From: Bdellovibrionota bacterium
GTDB taxonomy: Bacteria > Bdellovibrionota > Bdellovibrionia > Bdellovibrionales > JAMPXM01
Length of the DNA stretch: 64,000 nucleotides
Direction of reading: 5' to 3'
Assembly: GCA_963170185.1 (NCBI GenBank)
Contig: CAUJGS010000044.1
Location: 47,070-111,069 of the forward strand
Shown here: positions 41,727 to 50,710 of the stretch, piece after piece
Position numbering within the stretch: position 1 is the stretch's first letter
How the letters are laid out: the number at the start of each line of letters is the position of its first letter
Made by a program: the position numbers and the translations under genes
The notes under the pieces: model-generated
What the model saw: only the letters and a program-made list of their open reading frames with translations
What the model was told of the DNA's origin: nothing
Database searches by the model: none

Positions 41727-44700
41727 ATGAAACACGGGTTAAGGCAGGCATTTCTGACGACATTCGCCGTGTTATCGATGCTGATTCTTGGCGCATGCAA
41801 GAGCGGTTCGTCGGCCTTCAGCGATATCCTCGGGCCATCGAACGGCGGTACTGGGACTGCGAGTATCGCGATTACTTCTTTTTCACCCGGATCTAGTTCT
41901 ATCGCTATCAAAGAAGATGCTGTTCAGCAGTTCCTCATTTCCGCAGTTGGCCAGGGAACGCTGGTTTATGAATGGACATTGGATGGAGTTAAAATCGGAG
42001 CCGATGCGCCGGCGATAACATTGGATGCCGCCGATCTCGCGGTTGGCAATCGCGCACTGAAAGTCAAAGTTCGAGACTCCGCAGGTGAGATCTCACAAGA
42101 GTGGGCTGTGAAGATCAATGGTCCCCCCGTTGTGAATAGTTCGACACCGACAATTTCCACGGTGCTCTTGAGAAGACTTACTTCGGTCGAATACTCGGTC
42201 TCCGCGACCGACCCAAATAGCGACTCGTTGACCTACGTTTGGAAGCTGGACGGCCAAGAAGGCGTGTTGACATCAACTACATCCAGCCAGTCATGGACGC
42301 CTGACACGGTGGATGTGGGCAATCACACTGTGTCTGTCGATATTTATGATGGTCCGGCTTCTGACGTTGGAACGTACAAAGTCACGCGTTCTTGGACTAC
42401 CAGAGTTAACAGTTTCTCAGAGGCCTGCAACCGATTGGAAAATCAGTCACAGACCAACAAGTCGTGCGTGTATGTCGGGCTTCCTGGTGTTGGCGATGGG
42501 AGCAATCCCCTAACGAGTCCGTCGAGCTTCCTCTTGCGGCCGGCGGCGCTAGAAGTGACTTCCGAAGGAAACGTTTTTATTGCGGACGACGACAGTCATG
42601 TCGTTTGGTTCTGGAATCGGTACTCGGCGCCATCCACCACTGTTTTGGGCGTGGTCGTTCCTCAGAACACGATGAAGATCGTGGCAGGCGCCGGCCTTGG
42701 CTCCAGTGGAAACTCTGCGAGTTCAAAAGCGCTTCGAGTTTTCTTCAATAACCCTCATGGATTGCTCTGGGACGGAACTCATCTTTACATCTCGGATGCG
42801 TCCAACAACCGCGTTGTGCGGGTTGATAGCAACGGCGACTTGACGACCGTCAACACCGCAAACTGCAACTCGCCTCGCGGCCTCGCTAAGTTTGGAAACC
42901 AACTCTACATTGCCTGTTACAGTTCGCATCGCATTCGTCTGGTTGACACGGACACCTTGGTGGGAAGTGATTTTGCCGGGACAGGATCAGCCGGAGATCC
43001 GACGTCCACCGCTGAGGCGACGTTCACGGATGCGACTCAGGGCCGCCTTCGCGGGCCCTACGGTGTGGCGGTCGATGCATCCGGCGATCTCTTTGTGTCG
43101 GAATACGACGGATGTCGTGTGCGCGCGTACAATATCAATACAGTCACTCCGAAGCAGATCTTCGGCGGCTCGTGGACGATTTCTCAGAACCGTCAAAGAA
43201 TTGTTCTTGGAACATCTGGCGGTCCGAACTGCGGTACCTACACAGAGGGTGAAGCGGTCAATCTGAGTGGTGCGACTGACGCCCGTGTACGACAGCTCCG
43301 TCAAATTCGATTCGCTCCGTCAGGGGAGCTCTTGTTGTCTGGTGACAATATGTTCCGCATAGTGGCGCTCAATTTTGCTAGCGGATCAAGTTCACTTTTT
43401 GGAACCAATATCGATGGGTATTCTATCAAAGGCATAGCCGGAAATGGTACCAACGGATATCTTGGCGAAGGACAGGCGGCGACCTCAACTCGACTTGCGC
43501 AGAATTACGCGGCGGCGATCGAGCCGACTTCTGGCGATTTGATTATCGCGGATCGTGACAACCGGCGTTTACGTCGAGTCAATGCATCCGACAACAAGGC
43601 CGCCTTGGTGGCTGGAAACGGTTCAGTTAGGAACAACACGAACTCGGGCCAAGGAAATCTTGAAGTTGGCCTTGAGAAACAAAATCAACCGCGCGGGATC
43701 GTCATGGACTCGGTGACAGGACAGCTGTTTGTTGCGGATAGCGTGAACCACCGAATTCGGGTCGTGAGTCGATTCGGCGAAGTCAGCCAAGCTGTCGGAA
43801 CTGGAACTTTGGGTTCGGGCGGAGAAGAAAATGAAGCGCCGACAAATTCGACGATGAACCAGCCTCGTGGGCTCGTGCTGACTCATTCCACGGCGACTTT
43901 TGGTGGCCACCTCGTTTGGGCGGACTCGCAAAACAGAAGAGTTCGTATTTGGAATCGGGAGTCCGTTCAGCGCACGCTTTTTGGTGTTACAGTCGAAGCA
44001 GGGATGGTTGCGACAATCGGTGGGGATGGTACAGCTGGAAATGCTACCTCGGGATCCGCGCTTCAATCGGCGTTTAACGAGCCTTCGGGAGTCGCGTTTG
44101 ACGGAAGCTCACTCTACGTCGCGGACCGGAATAATCACTGTATTAAAAAAATCGACTCTTCTGGAGAACTGTCGGCCGTCGCAGGCACCTGTGGCACTAG
44201 CGGGAACACCAATGGCGCTGTCGGCGTGGCGCGAATGACGAATCCGGAAGGCCTTGCCTATTATTCAAGTGGCGGGCACACAGGCCTTGTCATCGCCGCC
44301 ACAGGAAACGGACGTGTTCGGTTTCTTCGTTTTGCCGGGCCATCGAGTCTTCTGTTCGGCACTTCGATATCTGTTGGCGACTCGAACGTCGTTGCGTGCA
44401 ATGGTGCATTCCACACCGAAGGCGTCGGCGCAAGTCTCACTCCTTGCAGCGGTGTTTATGACGTGGCCTCGTTTGGTTCTAAATTTTGCTTCACAAACTC
44501 GAACTATCACAATGCGAGATGTGTGGACTCAACCGGAGCCGTGACGACCGTCATGGGCGCTGTCCAGGGGATCGATGATTCGACGCAGCTCTTCTTCCCA
44601 AAGCTTCCTATGGCGGCGGCAGACTATGATTCGACAGCGACTTATCCGAACGTCGCTAGCCAGAATGGGGTAACTGCATTCTTCTTGCCGTCACCACTGG

Positions 44701-44837
44701 TGTCTGCCGCAGATGCTCCTGCTCTGGGGCAAGAGATGGGGGGATTGTTGCATCCGCGTTCGATTTATATGCACGATGCCAATACGGTTTATGTCTCCGA
44801 TTACATCGGACTCATCCGGAAGGTTAAGCTGCCTTAA
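41727..44837 (+). CDS. Large NHL-repeat beta-propeller lipoprotein
   Basis: 1036-aa surface or periplasmic protein. A lipobox LILGAC gives a lipid site at Cys24. Residues about 45-215 look like two immunoglobulin-like domains (LVYEWTLDGVKIG and LTYVWKLDGQEG are parallel repeats); the rest is a run of NHL-type propeller blades (NPHGLLWDGTHLYISDASNN, QPRGIVMDSVTGQLFVADSV, EPSGVAFDGSSLYVADRNNH). Paired cysteines occur in the region EACNRLENQSQTNKSC. NHL propellers bind peptides, glycans or RNA. GAGAGG precedes the ATG. A 112-bp gap separates it from the motor operon, so linkage to the motor is uncertain. It ends at a strong terminator. Confidence 0.85.
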   Translation: MKHGLRQAFLTTFAVLSMLILGACKSGSSAFSDILGPSNGGTGTASIAITSFSPGSSSIAIKEDAVQQFLISAVGQGTLVYEWTLDGVKIGADAPAITLDAADLAVGNRALKVKVRDSAGEISQEWAVKINGPPVVNSSTPTISTVLLRRLTSVEYSVSATDPNSDSLTYVWKLDGQEGVLTSTTSSQSWTPDTVDVGNHTVSVDIYDGPASDVGTYKVTRSWTTRVNSFSEACNRLENQSQTNKSCVYVGLPGVGDGSNPLTSPSSFLLRPAALEVTSEGNVFIADDDSHVVWFWNRYSAPSTTVLGVVVPQNTMKIVAGAGLGSSGNSASSKALRVFFNNPHGLLWDGTHLYISDASNNRVVRVDSNGDLTTVNTANCNSPRGLAKFGNQLYIACYSSHRIRLVDTDTLVGSDFAGTGSAGDPTSTAEATFTDATQGRLRGPYGVAVDASGDLFVSEYDGCRVRAYNINTVTPKQIFGGSWTISQNRQRIVLGTSGGPNCGTYTEGEAVNLSGATDARVRQLRQIRFAPSGELLLSGDNMFRIVALNFASGSSSLFGTNIDGYSIKGIAGNGTNGYLGEGQAATSTRLAQNYAAAIEPTSGDLIIADRDNRRLRRVNASDNKAALVAGNGSVRNNTNSGQGNLEVGLEKQNQPRGIVMDSVTGQLFVADSVNHRIRVVSRFGEVSQAVGTGTLGSGGEENEAPTNSTMNQPRGLVLTHSTATFGGHLVWADSQNRRVRIWNRESVQRTLFGVTVEAGMVATIGGDGTAGNATSGSALQSAFNEPSGVAFDGSSLYVADRNNHCIKKIDSSGELSAVAGTCGTSGNTNGAVGVARMTNPEGLAYYSSGGHTGLVIAATGNGRVRFLRFAGPSSLLFGTSISVGDSNVVACNGAFHTEGVGASLTPCSGVYDVASFGSKFCFTNSNYHNARCVDSTGAVTTVMGAVQGIDDSTQLFFPKLPMAAADYDSTATYPNVASQNGVTAFFLPSPLVSAADAPALGQEMGGLLHPRSIYMHDANTVYVSDYIGLIRKVKLP

Positions 44838-44849
44838 ATGAGCTTCGCA

Positions 44850-44885
44850 AAAAAAAGCCCGGTCACGCAGGACCGGGCTTTTTTA
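44850..44885. terminator. Strong bidirectional terminator between the NHL lipoprotein and yceI-like genes
   Basis: GCCCGGTC (44857-44864) pairs perfectly with GACCGGGC (44871-44878) around ACGCAG, flanked by an A run on the left and a T run on the right, so it works for the NHL gene on the + strand and for the YceI gene on the minus strand. Confidence 0.92.
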
Positions 44886-44934
44886 TTGTAATCAGAATCG
44901 AAACCACGAGATTGTGATCTCTTAAATTTGGCGA

Positions 44935-45576
44935 TCAGCCTTTTTTCGGAGCGTCAGCTGGTTTTGCTTGATCAGCTTCTGCTTCGATTGTGATTTGAAC
45001 TTCGTCGCTTACGACAACGCCGCCGCCATCGAGAGCTTTGTTCCAGTTAAGACCCCAGTCTTTGCGGTTGATTTTGCCGCTCAGCTCGAAAGCCACTTTA
45101 GGCATCGAAGTGAATGGGTTTTTTGTCACGCCGTGGAACTTGCCAGTAAGTGTAACAGGCTTAGTTTGACCTTTGATTGTGAGGTCACCTTTTACTGTGA
45201 TGGCTTTGCCAGGAGTCGCCGCGAACTCTTTTGCTTTGAACGTCATTTTGTCCATGCCTGGCTTTGTGACGTCAAAGAAGTCTGCGTTGCGAAGGTGATC
45301 GTCGCGATCTTTGTTGTTGGTGTCGACGGAAGCCGTGTCGATTGAAACGACGACGTCAGTTACCTTTTTTGCTTTTTCATCGAAGTTGAATGCGCCTTCG
45401 AATGTGTTGAAGTGGCCTTTTACGTTTGCGACCATCAAATGCTTCACACGGAACTCGATGTTCGAGTGTGCTTTGTCGAGTTCGTATTTCGCTGGGCCGT
45501 GTTTGTCAGCGAGAGCCGATGTAGAAATCAAGAGACCGCCGACAAGCGCGGCAAAAGTCATAAGTGAACGATTCAT
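44935..45576 (-). CDS. YceI-family periplasmic lipocalin-like protein
   Basis: 213-aa YceI protein with a signal peptide (cut after ALA before DKHGP). Seen: YELDKAHSNIEFRVKHLMV, the usual YceI opening, VVVSIDTASVDTNNKDRDDHLRNADFFD, FKAKEF, VTVKGDLTIKGQTKPVTL-like strands and MPKVAFELSGKINRKDWGLNW. YceI proteins form a barrel that binds polyisoprenoid chains; physiological roles are poorly known. A short Ala/Lys/Pro tail ends the protein. CGGAGG precedes the ATG. A GATCAG-TT-CTGATC palindrome lies 32 bp upstream of the start. Confidence 0.93.
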   Translation of the reverse strand: MNRSLMTFAALVGGLLISTSALADKHGPAKYELDKAHSNIEFRVKHLMVANVKGHFNTFEGAFNFDEKAKKVTDVVVSIDTASVDTNNKDRDDHLRNADFFDVTKPGMDKMTFKAKEFAATPGKAITVKGDLTIKGQTKPVTLTGKFHGVTKNPFTSMPKVAFELSGKINRKDWGLNWNKALDGGGVVVSDEVQITIEAEADQAKPADAPKKG

Positions 45577-45607
45577 GTAATCCTCCGAATGGATGAGGTT
45601 GGGGTTT

Positions 45608-45621
45608 GATCAGTTCTGATC
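45608..45621. promoter_or_regulatory. Perfect 14-bp palindrome in the YceI leader
   Basis: GATCAG and CTGATC face each other around TT, 32 bp upstream of the YceI start codon. It could be an operator or a small leader hairpin. No other member of the site was seen nearby. Confidence 0.3.
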
Positions 45622-45790
45622 GAAGAAAAGCATGAGCTTGGAAACTCGCCGTGTCGAGAGCTAAGAGGGTCTTGATTTCAGTTTGAGCGTCGCGTTGTTA
45701 AGTGTTTGGAAACACCGTGGCTGGAATTGCGTCGCGACTCGACACGCTCTAGGCTCTGGCTTGCGATCTAGAACCTAGGGGAAGGTAATT

Positions 45791-46054
45791 ATGAAAAAGG
45801 CATTGTCCGCTTTTGGAGTTTACGTTTTTTTAATGACCTCGATCGTCTTAAGTTCGTCGATGGCTGAAGCCGCGACTTTCGTCTGTTACGCGGACGGTTG
45901 GAGAAACGTTGCGCCGCCAATGACGCCTATCAGTCGAACCTATGTCGGCCGCGGAAAAAAAGAGCGCGATGCGCAGATGCAGGCGCTCAATCGTTGTCAG
46001 AGTGACTTCAATGATCGTTGTATGCTTCAGAGCTGCTTCAAAGAGCGCCGCTAA
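45791..46054 (+). CDS. Small secreted cysteine-containing protein
   Basis: 87-aa protein with a signal peptide (hydrophobic about 8-24, cut after AEA before ATFVC). The mature 60 residues hold four cysteines (in VCYADGW, RCQSDF, RCMLQSCF), probably two disulfides, and many positive charges. Family not recognised. AGGGGAAGG lies before the ATG. It stands alone between YceI and the outer-membrane pair. Confidence 0.7.
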   Translation: MKKALSAFGVYVFLMTSIVLSSSMAEAATFVCYADGWRNVAPPMTPISRTYVGRGKKERDAQMQALNRCQSDFNDRCMLQSCFKERR

Positions 46055-46077
46055 AGCTATTTTAGATAAACGTTTGG

Positions 46078-47250
46078 CTAAAAGATCCAGCCGAAGCTGA
46101 GTCCAAACGCGAGACCTTGAACCGCGTCGGCGGAGTCGCCACCGAGTAGGCCAAGGAACTCGGTCTGGGTGTCGATCACGATCTCGTCGTTTAGCTGAAT
46201 GCGAAGGGCGGTTCCTGGGATAACGGTGAAAGCTTGCGACTTCGCGTGCGTTCGCAGTGTGACCACCTCGCCCTGGCCGTCGGTTTTGACGGCGCGATAG
46301 CTTTTCACTGCGTAGTCGGCCCAGCCCAAGCCAAATGTGAGTGCCGGACGCACGCGCGATTTCGTGATCCAGTAGGCGACCTCGGTTCGTGTGGCAAACA
46401 TTCGGACGTGGTCCACGGTCACGCTCTGATCCATCGCATGGTAGATGTCGAGACTCGCGCGAGCTTCAAATTCTCCCCAAGACGTTTCAAAACTACGGGC
46501 GGCGCCAAGGCCAATTGAGGTTGCGCCGTCCTTCATCCGGTCGTCGAATTTTTTGTAGTGCGCGTGCAGATAGCCTGTTCGGAAAAATGCAAGCGTGGAA
46601 GAGGGGCTCTTGTCGGCGATCGTGCTCGCGACGACAGGGCGAGAGGTTATTCTTACGCCCTCTGTCGACTTGGCCTCGACAGGTGTCTTTGCGGAATCAG
46701 ACACGATGAGCTCTTCGACTGGCGGTTTCTCTTCGACATTTAAAAGTTCGATCGTCGGCGGCGTTGTCGCGAGGACGGGTGGCGGCTGAGGAGCTGGCGC
46801 CGGAGTGGGCGTGGCGATGACGACGGGTGCTGGTGTCGCGCTTGGTTTGGCGGTCGGAATCGAAGTCGGCTTCGAAATGGAATTTGCGCTTAAAATTTCG
46901 GACTGGTCTCCCGGTGGTGCTGGAACAAAGAGGCGAGAACGCACCTGAACCTCTTGCGCACGCTGCTGAGTCTCAGCCTTGTTGATGGCTTTGTTTAAGG
47001 CCGAATTGCGAGGCGCTATGACAACGCCGTCGCTTTCGGAAAAATCGATGCGAGTAGTTTTGGTTTGCGTTTTCTTTTTCGCAGGAAGCGCAGTTGCGCG
47101 ACCGGAGGTGTCCTTTGGTTTTGTTTGTGAACTCGCAGGTGGAAGAGGCTTGGCCTCCGCACGAGTAGGGAGAATGACGGCGGCGGTGAGGATCGCAGCG
47201 AGTACTGGAAATACGGCTGTAATTGGAAATGATGGAGTTTGGTTGGCCAT
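46078..47250 (-). CDS. Proline-rich outer-membrane protein with C-terminal barrel
   Basis: 390-aa envelope protein. A hydrophobic N-terminal segment (cut near AEA before KPLPP) is followed by about 180 residues of low-complexity linker rich in Pro, Ala, Thr and Lys (SIPTAKPSATPAPVVIATP), which may span the periplasm or peptidoglycan, then about 170 residues of strands with aromatic ends (TLAFFRTGYLHAHY, FGLGWADYAV) that finish in GLSFGWIF, a terminal Phe signature of outer-membrane barrels. The ATG at 47250 shares its A with the stop codon TGA of the upstream lipoprotein gene, with GGAG 8 bp upstream. Function unknown; likely to work with the lipoprotein. Confidence 0.72.
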   Translation of the reverse strand: MANQTPSFPITAVFPVLAAILTAAVILPTRAEAKPLPPASSQTKPKDTSGRATALPAKKKTQTKTTRIDFSESDGVVIAPRNSALNKAINKAETQQRAQEVQVRSRLFVPAPPGDQSEILSANSISKPTSIPTAKPSATPAPVVIATPTPAPAPQPPPVLATTPPTIELLNVEEKPPVEELIVSDSAKTPVEAKSTEGVRITSRPVVASTIADKSPSSTLAFFRTGYLHAHYKKFDDRMKDGATSIGLGAARSFETSWGEFEARASLDIYHAMDQSVTVDHVRMFATRTEVAYWITKSRVRPALTFGLGWADYAVKSYRAVKTDGQGEVVTLRTHAKSQAFTVIPGTALRIQLNDEIVIDTQTEFLGLLGGDSADAVQGLAFGLSFGWIF

Positions 47251-48119
47251 CACTCCAACTCCTCGAAAATGTCCGAACCGAGGCGAAGACGTTTTAGGAA
47301 ACTCGAATTTGCGTCGGTCGTGTCGTCAAGTCCAAGCGACCACTGAATGCCGGCTGTTGGAATACCCTTGGCAACTGCTTTCGCCGTGGTCTTGCCGTTG
47401 GAGACACAAGCACCTGGATAGCGCGAGAGCAGAGCGTTTAATGACGAAGGCGAGCTGCCGTCGGCCGGCACGAGCACCGATGAGTCGTCGGGGTTACGAA
47501 GAGGAAGTCCGTCGCCAGCGTCGATGACCCAAACCAGATCGGAGTGACGAAGCTCCACACGGGAATAGCCATCGCTGTCGGCGACCGAAGTAAAGGCGCT
47601 TAACTCGGAACCATGTGCGATGATGTGATGAAGACTGCTACCGTCGCAGGTGAGATCGATTTGCAGTGAAACGCCAACGGTTTCGGAGCCGTTGAACTTT
47701 TGCACGTCGTGCCCAAGAGGGAAAACGTCCAGCAGCGGTTTTCGCCAGATATCGAAACCGAGAATGGCTTTTGAGCCAGTTCCGATTCCGCCATTGAAGG
47801 CGCCGACCGGGTTGGTTCCCGCCGAAGTTTTCAGTTCAATTGCTTGGGATGTCGCCGAGATTCCATCGGGCTGAACTTGCGCCTTAGCAAGGCCGACGGA
47901 CTGGTCATAGAAGTCTTCTGGTAAATTCGAGGGGTTTGTTGCCGAGGGCGTGACCGGGGTGAAGACCGCGGGGTCGCTATAGACGGAGGTCTCTCGGGAG
48001 CATGCTGTATTTCCAAGCAGCAAGAGGCACGAGATGGCCGTCAGTAAAACGACTGTCAAAGAATTCGACACGAAAATCGAATGTGCAGCTGAGCCTGGTT
48101 GAGAGAATCTTGATTTCAT
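47250..48119 (-). CDS. Uncharacterised lipoprotein coupled to the outer-membrane protein
   Basis: 289-aa lipoprotein: a long, partly charged N-terminus, a hydrophobic stretch (TVVLLTAISCLLLLG) and a lipobox-like NTAC before SRETS. The mature part is low in cysteine and has strand-like repeats (VGVSLQIDLTC, VELRHSDLVWVID) with a GGIGTGSK loop; I do not recognise a domain. The ATG complementary to 48117-48119 follows GGGAGC; longer starts would put about 50 charged residues before the signal. Stop TGA and the next gene's ATG overlap by one base. Confidence 0.7.
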   Translation of the reverse strand: MKSRFSQPGSAAHSIFVSNSLTVVLLTAISCLLLLGNTACSRETSVYSDPAVFTPVTPSATNPSNLPEDFYDQSVGLAKAQVQPDGISATSQAIELKTSAGTNPVGAFNGGIGTGSKAILGFDIWRKPLLDVFPLGHDVQKFNGSETVGVSLQIDLTCDGSSLHHIIAHGSELSAFTSVADSDGYSRVELRHSDLVWVIDAGDGLPLRNPDDSSVLVPADGSSPSSLNALLSRYPGACVSNGKTTAKAVAKGIPTAGIQWSLGLDDTTDANSSFLKRLRLGSDIFEELE

Positions 48120-48266
48120 AAAGCTCCCGATCCCTTGTGTTTTCACTATGCAAAGCGCCGGCGAGTTCTCACGGTGGCTTAAGCGCCAGGAGAGCGGGAT
48201 AACGCGCGCAGCCGCATGCTCATCTGCTTTGCAGGGGCGCCAAAAAGGGGCATGATCGTGAGGCTC

Positions 48267-48734
48267 ATGAACCATGATCGAAATGATGATTCAAACAACG
48301 ATTCAAATGGCGACCTACGAAAGCGTCTGACTCCCGAACAATACCGCGTGACTCAAGAGGCCGGAACGGAGCGTGCGTTTACCGGTGAGTACTGGAATCA
48401 CTTTGAGGACGGACAGTACGCGTGCGTGGTTTGTGGCGAGATCTTGTTTGAGTCCGGTGCGAAATTCGAATCGCACTGTGGTTGGCCGAGCTTCACGGAA
48501 CCCGCTGATCGACGAATCAGCGCCATGGCGTTAGGTAAGCGTGCTTCGGATGATCTTTCGGGTGGCAATAGCAAAGTCGAAGATCGTTTGGATGAGTCAC
48601 ACGGCATGATCCGCGTGGAAGTTGTATGTCGCAAATGCAAAGCCCACCTCGGGCATGTCTTTGACGATGGCCCGCCACCTAGCGGTCTTCGTTACTGCAT
48701 CAATTCGGCAAGTCTCAGGTTCGTGCCGCGATGA
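48267..48734 (+). CDS. msrB: Peptide methionine (R)-S-oxide reductase
   Basis: 155-aa MsrB, which repairs oxidised methionine in proteins. Seen: LTPEQYRVTQEAGTERAF, zinc-type CxxC pairs in CVVCGEI and CRKCKAHLGHVF, HCGWPSF and the catalytic Cys144 in LRYCINSASL. The start ATG 48267 (after GAGG) is used; ATG 48252 with AAAAGGGG is an alternative and would add five residues. No signal peptide, so a cytoplasmic enzyme. Its stop overlaps the first ABC transporter gene (ATGA), so MsrB and the exporter are made together. Confidence 0.93.
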   Translation: MNHDRNDDSNNDSNGDLRKRLTPEQYRVTQEAGTERAFTGEYWNHFEDGQYACVVCGEILFESGAKFESHCGWPSFTEPADRRISAMALGKRASDDLSGGNSKVEDRLDESHGMIRVEVVCRKCKAHLGHVFDDGPPPSGLRYCINSASLRFVPR

Positions 48735-50710
48735 CAAAGAAACCGACAAACCAAACCTTGTACTTCATGTTAGCCCATCGCTGGCCCTGGTTGGTGGCGA
48801 TGGTGGCGCTTTCGTTTTTCTCGGCGATTGCCGGGCTTGCGGCTCCGTTTTTTCAGAAAATTTTTGTCGACTATCTCACCAATGTACGGCCGGAGACGCA
48901 GTACGGAGAGACGTTGCTTGCGGAAATTGAAACTCGGCTTTTTCAGTTTCACCCAATATGGCTTTTGGTCGCGGCGTTTGCGGCGATGCTTCTCACCCAG
49001 TGGATTGGAACATTCACGGGTTGGCTCGGCATTCGCGAGGCCGTGAAGCGCCAAGAGGTTTTAGGTGAAGTCGTTTACCAGAAGACGCTTTCGCTGAGAC
49101 AGGATCAAACTCTTGGTCAGACCGTAGGTGAGGCCGTTTCGATTTACGCGACCGATGTTCCGGGTTCGACGGCTTTGGTCGATCAGACGATTCCTCTGGG
49201 GGCTGGAGTTATTTTTCCGTTTGTGTGCGCGCCGATCGCGGTGCAGATGATCTGCGGAATACCGATTGGCCTGACTGTGCTGGTGATGCTCGGCGTGCTT
49301 TCTATCAGCATTGCGCTATCGGTTCGTCAGTCGCGCTTCTTTCAGAGTTTTAAAAGACTAGCGGCGGACCGCACGGGCCTTGTGAACGAATGGATTCAAA
49401 ATATCCGACTACTGCGAATTCTCGGTTGGGTGGAAAGTTTTGAAAGAAAGATTTTCGCCAAACGCGAAGAGGAGACGGTCAACCGCGTTCGCATGGTGAC
49501 CAACGGACAGATGATGGGGGCCTTTGGCTCTTCGATCAACTTCTTCATGAACCTCGTCGCGGTGATCACGTTGGTCTCGGTAAAAGGAGCCGCCGCGACA
49601 CCGGGCGATTACTTCGCCTTGCTTTGGATTTTCGGCGTATTTTTGTCGAGGCCGTTTCGACAAGTGCCTTGGATCTTCACTTTCACATTCGACGGTTGGA
49701 CATCGATCAAACGGGTCGAAGCGTTTTTGGCCCGGCATCACGAGTCGCTGGGGTTCACATTGATCGAATACGCGCGTCGCAAGACACGCTCTCGGGCGCC
49801 GGAAGAAGCGGCGGCGGTGTCAGGCAGTGCTCCCAAGTCTGCCGGCTTGGCGACGGACACCGCGGCTCAAGGTGTTTTTGTCGAGGGTCTCGATTTGACT
49901 GTGCAGACGGCTCAGGGCGAAAAGAAACTGCTTGATAACGTCGGGTTTGAAATTCGCGCCGGAGAGTTCGCGGCCATCGTTGGAGAAGTGGGCTCTGGCA
50001 AGACATTGCTCTTGATGAGCTTGCTCGGTGAAACCGGTGCGACACTTAAAAGTCTTCTTGTCGGCCAAACGCAGCTTGCAAGTTCAAGTCGCGAGGCCCG
50101 TCGCCCGTACTTTGGCTTTGTGCCGCAAGACGGTTTTGTGATGAGTGCGAATCTTCGGGAGAACGTCGTCTTTCGTTATGGCGTGGGCACCGAATACGAT
50201 GCCGGTGTTTTAAAAGCGCTTCGCGCTTCACAGTTTGATCCGAATCACGAGGGCGTTCCCGACGGTCTGGCCACTGAGTTTGGCGAGCGCGGTGTGAACC
50301 TCTCTGGCGGACAGAAACAACGTGTGGGTTTGGCGCGAGCGGCCTATCTCAAACATCCGGTAGTGTTGCTGGATGATGCTCTAAGCGCTGTGGATGTCGA
50401 TACAGAGCGTCTGTTGTTTGAGACATTGTTGTTTGGTGAATGGGCTCGCACGACTCGCCTCATGGTCACGCACCGCCTTTCCGTTTTGGAGCGGGTGGAC
50501 CGCGTGCTCTTTATGAAGAATGGTCGGATTCACGCTCAGGGCCGTTTCCAAGATCTCGTGGCGCGCGATATGGAGTTCCGAGATTTCGTCAGCAGCATGG
50601 CGACCAGTGCCGACGAGGAGTCGTCCGCTCCGAAGCCGATCCCTGCGGCGGGTGTACCTGTGGTTGAAACTCATGTTTTGACGGTCAAGGAAGAGGAGGA
50701 TCCAGCATGA
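48731..50710 (+). CDS. ABC exporter half-transporter with a degenerate catalytic site (ABCC-like NBD1 type)
   Basis: 659-aa half-transporter with six membrane segments (about 1-330) and an ATP-binding domain (about 375-610). Seen: Walker A GEVGSGKTLLL, signature LSGGQKQRVGLARA and Walker B VVLLDDALSAVD. The residue after the Walker B Asp is Asp549 where an active ATPase has Glu; this, with DDALSAVD, is the pattern of the first NBD of ABCC/MRP proteins and of the inactive half of heterodimeric exporters. It is coupled to msrB before it and to the second half-transporter after it (stop TGA inside ATGA). Substrate unknown. Confidence 0.9.
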   Translation: MTKKPTNQTLYFMLAHRWPWLVAMVALSFFSAIAGLAAPFFQKIFVDYLTNVRPETQYGETLLAEIETRLFQFHPIWLLVAAFAAMLLTQWIGTFTGWLGIREAVKRQEVLGEVVYQKTLSLRQDQTLGQTVGEAVSIYATDVPGSTALVDQTIPLGAGVIFPFVCAPIAVQMICGIPIGLTVLVMLGVLSISIALSVRQSRFFQSFKRLAADRTGLVNEWIQNIRLLRILGWVESFERKIFAKREEETVNRVRMVTNGQMMGAFGSSINFFMNLVAVITLVSVKGAAATPGDYFALLWIFGVFLSRPFRQVPWIFTFTFDGWTSIKRVEAFLARHHESLGFTLIEYARRKTRSRAPEEAAAVSGSAPKSAGLATDTAAQGVFVEGLDLTVQTAQGEKKLLDNVGFEIRAGEFAAIVGEVGSGKTLLLMSLLGETGATLKSLLVGQTQLASSSREARRPYFGFVPQDGFVMSANLRENVVFRYGVGTEYDAGVLKALRASQFDPNHEGVPDGLATEFGERGVNLSGGQKQRVGLARAAYLKHPVVLLDDALSAVDVDTERLLFETLLFGEWARTTRLMVTHRLSVLERVDRVLFMKNGRIHAQGRFQDLVARDMEFRDFVSSMATSADEESSAPKPIPAAGVPVVETHVLTVKEEEDPA

